64,000 nucleotides of DNA from Liquorilactobacillus oeni DSM 19972. GTDB lineage: Bacteria > Bacillota > Bacilli > Lactobacillales > Lactobacillaceae. Position 1 is the first letter of the stretch; each line of letters starts with the position of its first letter. The notes beneath the pieces were generated by a model that saw nothing but the letters and a program-made list of their open reading frames with translations, was not told where the DNA came from and did not search any database. The position numbers and the translations under genes are program-made. The stretch spans positions 425,336 to 489,335 of the forward strand of contig NZ_AZEH01000039.1 of assembly GCF_001436275.1 (NCBI RefSeq), given 5' to 3'. Positions 54,849 through 63,955 of this stretch are shown in pieces.

Positions 54849-56255
54849 ATGAAGAATATCTTTAAAAAAGAATCAGTTAGTACTTATTTGAAAGCTGATG
54901 CCCGCTTAACTAAAAGCTTGCGTGCACGCGATCTTTTGGCATTGGGAATTGGAGCGGTGATCGGAACTGGGATTTTTATTCTGCCAGGCCACGAAGCCGC
55001 ACTCCATGCCGGCCCAGCAGTCACAATAGCTTTCTTATTAGCTGCAATAGTTTCAGGAATTGTCGGAATGGCATACGCAGAATTCTCTTCAGCTATGCCG
55101 GTAGCCGGTTCTGCCTATTCTTTCGGTTCAGTAGTATATGGAGAAATTATCGGCTGGATTCTAGGCTGGGCTTTAATTCTGGAATACTTCCTAGCTGTGT
55201 CTGCTGAAGCAACAGGATTTGCCGCCTATTTCAATAATAATATTCTAGAATCTTTCGGCTTGGTACTTCCCAAGACTCTCCAAGCTGGGCCTTTAGAAGG
55301 CGGCATTATTAATTTTTCAGCCGTAGTCATTGTTTTGATAATTGCATTTATCATTTCTAATGGTGCCAGCCTTTCAAAAAAAGTAGAGAACGTTGCAGTT
55401 ATTATCAAAGTAGCTATTATTATTGCTTTTATTTTAGTAGGAGCTTTTTACATCAAAACCAGCAACTATGTGCCTTTCTATCCGAAACAATTTCAGACAC
55501 ACCCTCTCGGCCTAGGTGGAATCTCAACAGCTGCGGCTACAGTCTTTTTTGCTTTTATCGGTTTTGATGCTCTGGCGGCAAATTCTGCTGAAACCATTAA
55601 ACCTGAGAAAAACGTTGTTAAAGGAATTCTGGGTACAGTCATCGTCTCTGTCATTTTATATGTTTCATTTTCATTTGTCCTAACTGGAATCGTTCATTAT
55701 TCTGAACTGAACGTCGACGATCCTGCAGCTTATGCACTGCAAGTTATCCATTTAAATACTTGGAACAAATTGATTACGATCGGAGCATTGATTGGAATTT
55801 TTACCTCAATGATCACAATGTTCTTCGGTGGCTCACGCCTAGTCTACGCTTTGGGACGTGACGGCCTATTGCCTGCTAAAATGGGCGCTGTCAGTATTAA
55901 ACATGTTGTGCCTAAAAATGCTATCATTGTCGCAACAATCGTACAGGCATTCTTTGCAGGTTTAGTACCCTTAACAGAACTTGCTTCGTTGATTAATGCC
56001 GGTACTTTGCTTGCTTTTGCGTTCATTTCCTTTGGGATCATTCCATTGCGCAAACGTCAGGATATTCAAAATAAGGGGTTCAAAATGCCGCTTTATCCCT
56101 TCTTACCTTGCTTGGCCGGCATCGCAAGCATTTATTTTATAATTATGCTGCCCAATATCACTAAAATATCAGTTGGACTTTGGTTAGTATTAGGTCTTAT
56201 TGTTTATTTCGGATATGGTCTGCAGCACTCGAAACTCCAAAATCAAAATAACTAG
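54849..56255 (+). CDS. APC family amino-acid permease
   Basis: The 468-residue protein has 12-13 membrane helices. LRARDLLALGIGAVIGTGIFILPG near residue 25 is the APC signature (unwound first helix), and VFFAFIGFDALAANSAETIKPEKNV near 225 marks the cationic/basic subgroup (YfnA/CAT-like). It is a proton-coupled amino-acid importer; the specific amino acid is unknown. AGGAGG precedes the ATG, and repeat copy I ends the transcript. Confidence 0.92.
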   Translation: MKNIFKKESVSTYLKADARLTKSLRARDLLALGIGAVIGTGIFILPGHEAALHAGPAVTIAFLLAAIVSGIVGMAYAEFSSAMPVAGSAYSFGSVVYGEIIGWILGWALILEYFLAVSAEATGFAAYFNNNILESFGLVLPKTLQAGPLEGGIINFSAVVIVLIIAFIISNGASLSKKVENVAVIIKVAIIIAFILVGAFYIKTSNYVPFYPKQFQTHPLGLGGISTAAATVFFAFIGFDALAANSAETIKPEKNVVKGILGTVIVSVILYVSFSFVLTGIVHYSELNVDDPAAYALQVIHLNTWNKLITIGALIGIFTSMITMFFGGSRLVYALGRDGLLPAKMGAVSIKHVVPKNAIIVATIVQAFFAGLVPLTELASLINAGTLLAFAFISFGIIPLRKRQDIQNKGFKMPLYPFLPCLAGIASIYFIIMLPNITKISVGLWLVLGLIVYFGYGLQHSKLQNQNN

Positions 56256-56282
56256 TGCAGCTATCATATTTCAAATAATATT

Positions 56283-56380
56283 AAAAAAGCTGGATCAAAA
56301 CTTATGTTTTGTCCCAGCTTTTTTGTACTCTCTTGCAGTTTCCATATTAACGTGTTTCAATAGTCAGTCTTTTCTGCTTA
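56283..56380 (+). repeat. Dispersed repeat copy I: terminator plus one core arm
   Basis: The hairpin at 56283-56324 (AAAAAAGCTGGATCAAAAC with GTTTTGTCCCAGCTTTTTT) is followed by a linker and GTGTTTCAATAGTCAGTC from 56352. It is close to copy H in all parts. Confidence 0.88.
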
Positions 56381-56395
56381 ATAAATTTTATTGAT

Positions 56396-56842
56396 CTATT
56401 TATATACAACCTGAAAAACTTCGCAAAGACAAAGAGTATCCTCTTTAAAAGACTTTTTGGCTTTCTCAAACTCCTGTCCAAAGAAATCTTCATGTGCCTT
56501 ACGCCAGAATTGATAGCTTCGATCTCCCTCGCCTTCATGATAAGCATGTTCTTGCGAAATCAAGTTAAACGGAATAGCTTCAACAATTTTTGTTTGTGTA
56601 ATACATACTGGATTTTCTTTACCATCTAAGATTATATTATATTCTCCTACAAAAGGTTTTTCTTCATCAGGTTCATACAATGCCAAAGCAGATGTAGTTG
56701 CTGTCTTAATTTCTTTCACTACCAAAGCAGCAAGCTCATCTTGCATTTTAGCGGGCCACCCAAACGCATAAGCAGAATAATGTGTTGCTGAAATTCCATT
56801 TGAATCTTTGAAGTGTTTCCAATAATTTTCTATCTTCTTCAT
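56396..56842 (-). CDS. ASCH-domain protein
   Basis: The 148-residue protein has the ASCH layout: KTATTSALALYEPDEEKPFVGEYNIILDGKENPVCITQTKIVEAIPFNLISQEHAYHEGEGDRSY, with the GEGDRSYxxWRxxHExFF motif at residues 104-120. ASCH domains are PUA-related folds thought to bind RNA; some act on N4-acetylcytidine. The cellular role here is unknown. GAGGAA precedes the ATG, and it is divergent from aspartate kinase. Confidence 0.88.
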   Translation of the reverse strand: MKKIENYWKHFKDSNGISATHYSAYAFGWPAKMQDELAALVVKEIKTATTSALALYEPDEEKPFVGEYNIILDGKENPVCITQTKIVEAIPFNLISQEHAYHEGEGDRSYQFWRKAHEDFFGQEFEKAKKSFKEDTLCLCEVFQVVYK

Positions 56843-56950
56843 TGCAATTCCTCACTAAGTAAATTTTTTATAGTTGATATTTTGTTTTAAAATGATAAAC
56901 TCATTTTCAACGGGGCTTACATAATCTTAACAAATAGGAGTGATCCAACA

Positions 56951-58327
56951 TTGAAAAAAGTAGTCAAGTTCGGTGGCAGTTCGCTTGCTGATGCACAGCA
57001 GTTTAAAAAAGTGATTAATATCATAAAAAGCGATCCCAGCCGTCAATTCATCGTTACATCTGCGCCAGGGAAAAGGTATCCGGGGGATATAAAAGTTACT
57101 GATCTTCTTATCACCTATGCGAACGCTGTGATTACTCACAAACCAACCGAAAATATTATTGACCAAATTTTCAAGCGTTATTCCCAAATCGGAAATGAAT
57201 TTAACGTTGACGAAGCCATCTTACTAGACATCAAACAAAAACTGCTTAAACTTCAAGAAACTAATTTCCCAGACAATAAATATTTAATGGCAGCTTTTAA
57301 AGCCCACGGCGAAAGATTGAACGCTGAGTTATTTGCTGCTTGTCTAAACAAAATGAAAATTGCGGCAAGGTTCGTTGATCCGAGCGAAGCCGGGATTCTT
57401 TTAACCGATGACCCTGATAGCGCAACTGTTTTAGAGAAAACCTATGAAAACCTTAAAAAACTTCAGTTCGGCAATGAAAAGTTGGTATTTCCCGGATTCT
57501 TTGGTTTCACAGAAGAAGGCCTCCTTGTTACTTTTTCTCGTGGCGGTTCTGATATTACCGGTTCGATTCTGGCACGCGGTTTAAAAGCTGATCTGTATGA
57601 AAATTTCACCGACGTGGACGTAATCTATGCAGCTAATCCTCAGGTAGTAGATCGCCCTGCCCCTATCGAAAAACTAACTTATCGGGAAATGAGGGAACTC
57701 TCATACGCTGGTTTTACCGTTTTTAACGATGAAGCTATTATTCCAGCGATTCAAGGAAAAATTCCAATTAACGTTAAGAATACTAACCATCCGGAAGCAA
57801 AGGGAACTTTAATTGTTTCAGAAAAAGGATTCACTCCCAAACATAAAGTGACAGGAATCGCGAGTTCTAAAAGATTTGCTGCTTTATATCTTCACCGTTA
57901 TCTGCTCAACAAAGAAGTTGGCTTTACCCTGAAGATTCTGCAGATCCTTTACAAATACGGAATCTCTTATGAACATATGCCTTCTGGAATCGATGACCTG
58001 ACGATCATCTTTGACAAAAAACAGCTGACTGACGAGTTAACTAAAAAGGTTTGCGCTGATATCAAAGCTGCAGTTCATCCAGATGCCCTTGAGTGGATCG
58101 ACGACTACGCAATTATTATGGTCGTGGGTGAAGGGATGCGTACTAAGGTCGGTGTAATTGAAAACATAATTGAGCCCCTGGCAAAGAATAAAATTGCTAT
58201 CCATATGATAAACCAAGGAGCTTCCAGAATTTCAATCATGATCGGCACTAGAGCTGCTGATGCCGATAATGCAGTGGTCAACATCTACAACAACTTCTTC
58301 AAAAGTGAAGCACATAGCAAAATTTAA
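56951..58327 (+). CDS. lysC: Aspartate kinase
   Basis: The 458-residue protein starts KKVVKFGGSSLADAQQFKKV, the aspartokinase signature, with FSRGGSDITGSILARGL near residue 197 and FTDVDVIYAANPQVV near 220 in the kinase domain. Two C-terminal ACT domains (about 310-450) contain VGEGMRTKVGV and HMINQGASRISIMIG, the feedback-binding region. It phosphorylates aspartate at the start of Lys/Thr/Met and diaminopimelate synthesis. The start is TTG with AGGAG 10 bases upstream. Confidence 0.93.
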   Translation: MKKVVKFGGSSLADAQQFKKVINIIKSDPSRQFIVTSAPGKRYPGDIKVTDLLITYANAVITHKPTENIIDQIFKRYSQIGNEFNVDEAILLDIKQKLLKLQETNFPDNKYLMAAFKAHGERLNAELFAACLNKMKIAARFVDPSEAGILLTDDPDSATVLEKTYENLKKLQFGNEKLVFPGFFGFTEEGLLVTFSRGGSDITGSILARGLKADLYENFTDVDVIYAANPQVVDRPAPIEKLTYREMRELSYAGFTVFNDEAIIPAIQGKIPINVKNTNHPEAKGTLIVSEKGFTPKHKVTGIASSKRFAALYLHRYLLNKEVGFTLKILQILYKYGISYEHMPSGIDDLTIIFDKKQLTDELTKKVCADIKAAVHPDALEWIDDYAIIMVVGEGMRTKVGVIENIIEPLAKNKIAIHMINQGASRISIMIGTRAADADNAVVNIYNNFFKSEAHSKI

Positions 58328-58330
58328 TCA

Positions 58331-58425
58331 AAAAGCAGGGACTGAGTCAAAGGTTATAATTTGACTCAGCCCTTTTGTGTTATGCAAACTAATGTGTTGT
58401 TTCAATAATCAGGTCTTGCCTAAAA
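58331..58425 (+). repeat. Dispersed repeat copy J: terminator plus diverged core arm
   Basis: The hairpin at 58331-58378 (AGGGACTGAGTCAAA with TTTGACTCAGCCCTTTT) follows the aspartate kinase stop. An altered arm (GTGTTGTTTCAATAATCAGG from 58393) follows. This is the most diverged arm in the set. Confidence 0.7.
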
Positions 58426-58503
58426 GCTACAAAACTCTAAAAAATAGCAGTTAACGATTGTCAAAGCCCTATAATACTATAATACCCTCTATTAAACAAA
58501 CTT

Positions 58504-59376
58504 CTATAGTATCAAGTGTTCAGTCAAGAGTGTGTCTAAATCGCCCTCTAAATCGTCATCCAGTCCAGCCGAAGGAGAAAACGTTAATTCACCAAAAACC
58601 GGTTTGTTATTGACAATATAAAAGTCGCTTCTAACAAATTTAAAATTCTCTGATAATATTTGTGCGGCTCTCAGCAGCTCTGCTAAACATGCCGGCTTCG
58701 GTAAACTGAAATCTTCAGCTGCTTTCTTTCCATCAATGTTTAATCTTAAGAAATTCCAGTCCGTGTCATAGTAGTAAAATCTAGCATGCCCGCTCTGTCT
58801 TTCCAAACAAACCATTATAAAGGAAGGAACTCCATTAAAACAATAAACTTTATAGTCATACAGATCTGTTTGGCTGTCATCATTTAAATACTTTTCTGCA
58901 ATTATTTTAGGCTTGATTTTACTATAATGCAGTTCTGCAGTGTTTAGAAAAAATTTTCTGTTCCCCAATTTATTCAATTTTCTTTTTTCTTTTTCGATTT
59001 CGGCTTCTGTCTTTTTCTTGCACAGAATCGTGCTACCATAATCATTATTCCATTTAATTGCATATTCATCCGGTAATTTTTCAAAATCAATTTCTTCTGG
59101 ACTGTCACAGACTTGATAAACTTCATTTAGAATATTATCTAGCCCTTTTTTCCTTACGTAGTCTCTAACTTTTACTTTGTCAGTACAATCAATCACCAGC
59201 TGATTATTAGGATAGTCGTATAACTTTAACCAGCATATTTTTTCATTAAACGTTTTTGGATTTTTTAAGTCTATTCTGTTTTTTAAAATATGTTTGAACG
59301 AAAATTTAACGTTCCAGCTTGGATTAAGAATTGTCAAAAATCTTAAACCGTTTTGATAGAGATCCTGTTTTAACAT
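58504..59376 (-). CDS. TupA-like ATP-grasp protein
   Basis: The 290-residue protein has the TupA-like ATP-grasp features: KNPKTFNEKICWLKLYD near residue 38, CTDKVKVRDYVRKKG near 64, EYAIKWNNDYGSTILCKKK near 105, IIAEKYLNDDSQTDLYDYKVYCFNGVP near 157-183 and VRSDFYIVNNKPVFGELTFSPSAGL near 248 with the metal-binding E. Relatives act in teichuronopeptide or other polysaccharide modification by forming amide/peptide bonds. It is the last gene of a small operon with a flippase and a GT2. AAGGAG lies 12 bases before the ATG. Confidence 0.82.
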   Translation of the reverse strand: MLKQDLYQNGLRFLTILNPSWNVKFSFKHILKNRIDLKNPKTFNEKICWLKLYDYPNNQLVIDCTDKVKVRDYVRKKGLDNILNEVYQVCDSPEEIDFEKLPDEYAIKWNNDYGSTILCKKKTEAEIEKEKRKLNKLGNRKFFLNTAELHYSKIKPKIIAEKYLNDDSQTDLYDYKVYCFNGVPSFIMVCLERQSGHARFYYYDTDWNFLRLNIDGKKAAEDFSLPKPACLAELLRAAQILSENFKFVRSDFYIVNNKPVFGELTFSPSAGLDDDLEGDLDTLLTEHLIL

Positions 59377-59399
59377 AGGCTTTACATCTCCTTTAAAAC

Positions 59400-60821
59400 T
59401 TATTTTTCAAAAATTTTTTTTAAAATACTAATTAAAGGGTTTACATTTAGAAACGATGTCAATGTACCGTAGACCAATATCCCAACAAATACTTGTATAA
59501 ACGTAGTTACTATTGTCGGCTGCAGGTTGTAAGTCAAAACATAGATTACTATACTCATGATTACTCCTGAGAAGCAGTAACCCACTATTTGTTTCTTATA
59601 AAACGTGAAAGATGTTTCTCTAAACAAATATCGCAAGCGTAAACAAGTGACTGCAATTTCAGACAAAAGCGATGCAACAACAGCTCCCCAGATTTTAAAA
59701 AAAGGTATCAGCAATAAATTAGCTGTCACACCGATCCCTGCTCCAACATAAACAGAAAAATTAAATTTTGCTATTTCATTTTTAGGCATTAAGTATTGCC
59801 GCATAACCGAAGTTCCAAGCGGTATTATGATCACGAGCGGGGCTAGTACGGGTACTGTGTACGCTAAATATGAAAAGGACTTTCCAAAAAACCAAGGAAT
59901 CAGCTTGTTGTTTATCGCTATTAACCCAAACATTGCTGGAATAGATAAAAATAATTGCACGTGAAATGTGCGTTCAATTACGTTGATCATTCTAGCAACA
60001 TTCTTTGATTCAAATAAATAAGTTAACCGCGGCATCAAAACTGTATCTAAAGTCGTAATAATTATTACCAGCATAGTTAAGAGCTGCATACTGTTACTGT
60101 ATAATCCAACTACACTAACGCTGACTATTAATCCAAGAAAAGTTTTGCTTAAAGTCGTGTACAAAGAAATTGCGAGGTTACCGTAAAAGTAGTTAACAGC
60201 TGGTTTGAAATGCGAAAAAATTTGTTCTAAGGTAACTTTAACCAGCGTAGTCTTTCCCTTCAAAAAGAAACACATTACAATGTTGGAGATAACCAAACTA
60301 ACCGATTGAATTAAGAGATATTTTACCAAATCATCAGCAGAATTTACAAAAAAAACTATCAAAAAAAATGAAATACACTTAATAACAAGATTACTTAAAG
60401 TAACTACTTTAAAATCTTCAATTCCGGCAAAAAACCAGGAAATATCAAACATGCAAGCCACAATCGCTAACCCGGAAATTAAAAAGTAGCTTTGATATCT
60501 ATTAACCATTAGTACAAATAAAATAAATATTACTATTACAGAGAATGAAACTGCAATATTAAAATGCAGCAGCTCAGAAAATCTTTGGGCAAGTAAGCTT
60601 TTGTCTTCTCGTACAGAAGCAATCTCTCTAATACCATAGTTAGCCAAGCCTAATCCAGCTACTAAGGTAAAGTAAACTATTATTGAATTTACGTAATTAT
60701 AGATTCCAATTCCTTTCACTCCTAAAGAATTGGAAACTATAGGAATAGTTATAAGAGGCAATATTACCAGCAATAACTGATAAGTCGCCTGGTACAAAAA
60801 GTTTTTAAAAACTTTTTTCAA
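59400..60821 (-). CDS. Second Wzx-type polysaccharide flippase
   Basis: The 473-residue protein has 12-14 helices, the opening LLLVILPLITIPIVSNSLGVKGIGIYNYVN and ISWFFAGIEDFKVVTLSNLV near residue 130. It is homologous in layout to the flippase at 21727 but clearly distinct. The start is TTG with AGGGTGG upstream. It lies 23 bases before the tupA-like gene. It would export the product of this second locus. Confidence 0.9.
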   Translation of the reverse strand: MKKVFKNFLYQATYQLLLVILPLITIPIVSNSLGVKGIGIYNYVNSIIVYFTLVAGLGLANYGIREIASVREDKSLLAQRFSELLHFNIAVSFSVIVIFILFVLMVNRYQSYFLISGLAIVACMFDISWFFAGIEDFKVVTLSNLVIKCISFFLIVFFVNSADDLVKYLLIQSVSLVISNIVMCFFLKGKTTLVKVTLEQIFSHFKPAVNYFYGNLAISLYTTLSKTFLGLIVSVSVVGLYSNSMQLLTMLVIIITTLDTVLMPRLTYLFESKNVARMINVIERTFHVQLFLSIPAMFGLIAINNKLIPWFFGKSFSYLAYTVPVLAPLVIIIPLGTSVMRQYLMPKNEIAKFNFSVYVGAGIGVTANLLLIPFFKIWGAVVASLLSEIAVTCLRLRYLFRETSFTFYKKQIVGYCFSGVIMSIVIYVLTYNLQPTIVTTFIQVFVGILVYGTLTSFLNVNPLISILKKIFEK

Positions 60822-60931
60822 AAGAACACCACCCTGAAGAGACCAGCCCTTTTCCTTCTTTAGTTTTCATAATTCAAAGATCAATGATTTACCCATACTT
60901 ACACGATAAGGATCTGCATATTTGAATTAAA

Positions 60932-61954
60932 CTACGTGCGTAATCTTCTTGTTATAAGTCCCGCTCTAGCCTCCATAGATAACCTTAATTTAATGTATAA
61001 AACCAAATAACTGTATTTTTTTTTGTACAATAACGACCAGCTGACACTTTTTTTAAATCTTTCATCCTCTAAAAGCAAAAATAATTCAGTATTGCGCAAT
61101 TTATTTAATTCTCTTCTCTTATCTTTCAGTGGAAAATTGCTGATTGCTATTTGCCTTGCTGCATCCAAGAAGACATTATGATAGAGTAAAGAAATAAACT
61201 GAAAATCATTTTGTTTAAAAAGTGTAAGAAGCCCCCGCAACAAAGTGATCTCCTCGCATTTTAATTGAAAGCGGCTTTTCATGTACTTATTTGTCGAGGA
61301 TCCTTGACGATCTTGAATATAATAGTACAGACATTTGTCAGAGAGAAAAAGCCTCTCAACATTTTCATAAACAGCAAGATTAAACCTAACATCCTGTCCC
61401 ATTGGAGCATCTCCAAAAAACAGGTTATTTTTAGTTAAAAATTTTCTGCTGTACACTTTATTCCATACGGTATATAGCATTTCCGTTTTGAAGAGCGCAA
61501 CAAAGCTGTCGCGAAAAGCCGTTTTATTTAAAAAACCTGTAGTGTCAAAAAACTTCTTTTGTTTTTTTCCTGTAAGGCTATCAATATCCCAATAACTAAA
61601 AATAACTAAGTTAACTTTTTTTTCTACCAAGTTCAAGATTTCTGCAACTGCATCTGCAGCAAGGTAGTCATCTGGATCCGCAAAGTAAATGTAGTCCCCC
61701 CTTGCATTTTTAATTCCAGTATTTCTAGCTGCACCTGTACCGGAATTTTTTTGATGGATTGTTTTTACATTTTGATATTTTTTGCTATAATCATCACACA
61801 TCTGACAGCTGTTGTCCTTAGAACCATCATCTACTAAAATTAACTCCAGATCGTGTCTGCCATCGATCTGTTCCATAATTGAGGCAACACACCTGTCGAG
61901 ATACTTCTGTACATTATAAACAGGTAAAACGATTGATAATTTCACTTTTATCAT
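60932..61954 (-). CDS. Family 2 glycosyltransferase
   Basis: About 340 residues from the ATG at 61954, placed by AAGGGGG just upstream; an upstream ATG would give a 28-residue extension unlike any GT2. KLSIVLPVYNVQKYLDRCVASI, LVDDGSKDNS, ARNTGIKNARGDYIYFADPDDY (metal DxD region) and MGQDVRFNLAVYEN are the GT2 motifs in order. It is the first gene of the three-gene second polysaccharide operon. Confidence 0.88.
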   Translation of the reverse strand: MIKVKLSIVLPVYNVQKYLDRCVASIMEQIDGRHDLELILVDDGSKDNSCQMCDDYSKKYQNVKTIHQKNSGTGAARNTGIKNARGDYIYFADPDDYLAADAVAEILNLVEKKVNLVIFSYWDIDSLTGKKQKKFFDTTGFLNKTAFRDSFVALFKTEMLYTVWNKVYSRKFLTKNNLFFGDAPMGQDVRFNLAVYENVERLFLSDKCLYYYIQDRQGSSTNKYMKSRFQLKCEEITLLRGLLTLFKQNDFQFISLLYHNVFLDAARQIAISNFPLKDKRRELNKLRNTELFLLLEDERFKKSVSWSLLYKKKYSYLVLYIKLRLSMEARAGLITRRLRT

Positions 61955-62606
61955 TATCCCCCTTTTACTAATTGCACATGAAAATGAGTTTCTGCCAGTT
62001 AGTTCAACACACACTACCGTTACGTCATTAAGATCCAACTTTTAAAGGCGTTTTTGTTTATAATGATAAACATTTAAGCTTGACTATGCTTTTATTCTAC
62101 CAATATTTCTATAAAAATCCACTAATGTACCCATTTTTGTTTAGATAACTAATAAATACGCTCAAAAAAAGATCCAGCCCAGAGAATTTAAATTTAACCA
62201 ATTCTTTGAACCAGATCCAATTATTATTTGACTTGATAAAAACTTTATTTAGATGTGTCTAGATATCATTTTTGTATTTTTATAAACTATAAATTGACAC
62301 TGTACCATAAACCATGTAGTTCAACAACATTTCTTACAGCATGATAGATCAAGAAACTTCTAGGATTTTCAATCATATTCGGTACTAAAGCAGTTGCTGC
62401 TGATTATAGTTATTGCTATCTGCAATAATTTTTTTATACAATGATCATATCAACGTTGACATAAAGCTATGCACGGATTCGGTTCAAAAACTGATTAGTT
62501 TCAGCTGCTTGAGCCGGTCCTTTTGTTTAACATCGAAAACGAAACTGAAAACATATAAACAGCATATTTAACAGGTCTGAAGTTCAAACAGCAACCTCCT
62601 TGAATT
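61955..62606. terminator. Gene-free interval with two hairpin terminators
   Basis: At 62171-62218 a hairpin (GATCCAGCCCAGAGAATT with AATTCTTTGAACCAGATC, poly-T on the minus strand) ends the fructokinase transcript. At 62410-62435, TTATTGC and GCAATAA form a perfect stem followed by seven T on the plus strand, although no plus-strand gene lies upstream in the interval. The rest holds no gene. Confidence 0.6.
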
Positions 62607-63479
62607 TTAGGCTCTTAAGAGTTTAACAGCTAAAGCAAAGTTACCCAAAGTAGCAGAACCATTATTTTTGATAGCTGGCAGCGTAATATAGTTTTCTAAC
62701 TTCGGCAGGGGCAAATAATCATTTATCATAGTTTTCAGTTCCAGCCGCACTTTGCGCAGTAAACTTTTGTTTGCAACTCCACCGCCAAAGACAATTTTAT
62801 CAGGCCTTAATATCAAAGAAACCTGCATCGCAGCTTGAGCAATGTAATAAGCCATTATATCCCAGACAGGATCATCCAAAGAGACATCCTTTCCATTTTT
62901 ATGTAAACGTGCTTCAAAAGTCGGTCCAGAAACTAAGCCTTCTAAACAGTCTTTATGAAAAGGACAGATACCTTCAAAGTCAAGATCATCGGGATGGCGT
63001 TTCAGCAAGACATGTCCCATTTCGGGATGCCCTGCACTGCCGACAAACTCGCCATTTATTATAGCTCCTCCGCCTACGCCGGTTCCGATAGTATAATAAA
63101 CAAGAGAGTTGATTTTTTCATTAGTTAATGTAGACATCACATATTCGCCATAGGCCGAACCATTGACATCAGTTGTCCAAAAAATCGGAATTTTTAATTT
63201 TCTTTGGATATATCCGACAAAATCAGTATCACTCCAATGAGGTTTAGGAGTATTAGTAATGTACCCATACTTAGGTGAATTTTTCTTAATTTCAAGTGGA
63301 CCAAAAGAAGCAATACTTAAAGCATCAATATTAAACTTCTCAAAATACTTGACAACCTTATCAAGAGTTTCCTCTGGAGTAGTTGTAGGAAACTTAGTAC
63401 TATCTTTGACACGATAGTCTTCATCCCCTATCGCGCACACAAATTTGGTGCCACCTGCCTCAACACTGCCTACTAACAT
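62607..63479 (-). CDS. scrK: ROK family fructokinase
   Basis: The 290-residue protein starts VGSVEAGGTKFVCAIG (ROK phosphate-1 motif), has TTDVNGSAYGEY near residue 105 and TIGTGVGGGAIINGEFVGSAGHPEMGHVLLKRHPDD near 132-167. The zinc-binding CPFHKDCLEGLVSGP follows, as in Gram-positive fructokinases. It phosphorylates fructose to fructose 6-phosphate. AAGGAGG precedes the ATG. It is downstream of a PTS IIA gene, so both may belong to a sugar operon that continues beyond the window. Confidence 0.92.
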   Translation of the reverse strand: MLVGSVEAGGTKFVCAIGDEDYRVKDSTKFPTTTPEETLDKVVKYFEKFNIDALSIASFGPLEIKKNSPKYGYITNTPKPHWSDTDFVGYIQRKLKIPIFWTTDVNGSAYGEYVMSTLTNEKINSLVYYTIGTGVGGGAIINGEFVGSAGHPEMGHVLLKRHPDDLDFEGICPFHKDCLEGLVSGPTFEARLHKNGKDVSLDDPVWDIMAYYIAQAAMQVSLILRPDKIVFGGGVANKSLLRKVRLELKTMINDYLPLPKLENYITLPAIKNNGSATLGNFALAVKLLRA

Positions 63480-63558
63480 AAATAATTTCCTCCTTGGATT
63501 AAAAATGGATGACCGTTTCTATAAAATAGATAATTGCGGCACAAAATCATTATAACGA

Positions 63559-63624
63559 AAAAAGGATTCAAAGAAAAATAAGCAGCCATTTCTCATTGAA
63601 CCTTCTTATTTTTAAAAATCCTTT
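63559..63624. terminator. Long-loop hairpin between PTS IIA and fructokinase
   Basis: AAAGGATT pairs with AATCCTTT, and inside it GAAAAATAAG pairs with CTTATTTTT. It overlaps the IIA stop codon and lies 80 bases before the fructokinase start, so it could reduce read-through between the two. Confidence 0.5.
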
Positions 63625-63955
63625 ATAATTTTTTGTACACCTCAACAAATTCCGCTGCCAGGTCACAAAAGGTTATAGCTGTCATTAAATGATCTTGTGC
63701 GTGTACCATCAGTAAGTTTACTTGAGCATGTTCGCCTTGAGCCTCTCTTGTTAACATAGATGTTTGCACATTATGAGCTTCAACCAATGCAGCTTGAGCA
63801 TCCTTTAGATTTTTGTTTGCGCTTTCAAAATCCTTTATCCTAGCAGACTTAATTGCTTCCATTGCAAATGCCTTTGCATTTCCTGCATTCATTATAAGCC
63901 CCATTGTAACTTGAAGTTCTTTTTCAGCCGTCTGATCTTTTTCCTCATTAGCCAT
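63623..63955 (-). CDS. PTS lactose/cellobiose-type EIIA component
   Basis: The 110-residue all-helical protein has LIMNAGNAKAFAMEAIKSARIKDFESANKNLKDAQAALVEAHNVQTSML and LLMVHAQDHLMTAITFCDLAAEFVEVYK. The His of VHAQDHLM is the phosphorylation site, and the pattern is that of the Lac family IIA (LacF/CelC/ChbA). It passes phosphate from HPr to a IIB partner not present in this window. AAGGAG precedes the ATG. Confidence 0.93.
   Translation of the reverse strand: MANEEKDQTAEKELQVTMGLIMNAGNAKAFAMEAIKSARIKDFESANKNLKDAQAALVEAHNVQTSMLTREAQGEHAQVNLLMVHAQDHLMTAITFCDLAAEFVEVYKKL

Noticed and set aside
61955-62038. N-terminal extension of the GT2 at 60932
   Set aside because: The extra 28 residues precede the strong ribosome binding site and do not look like any GT2 start.
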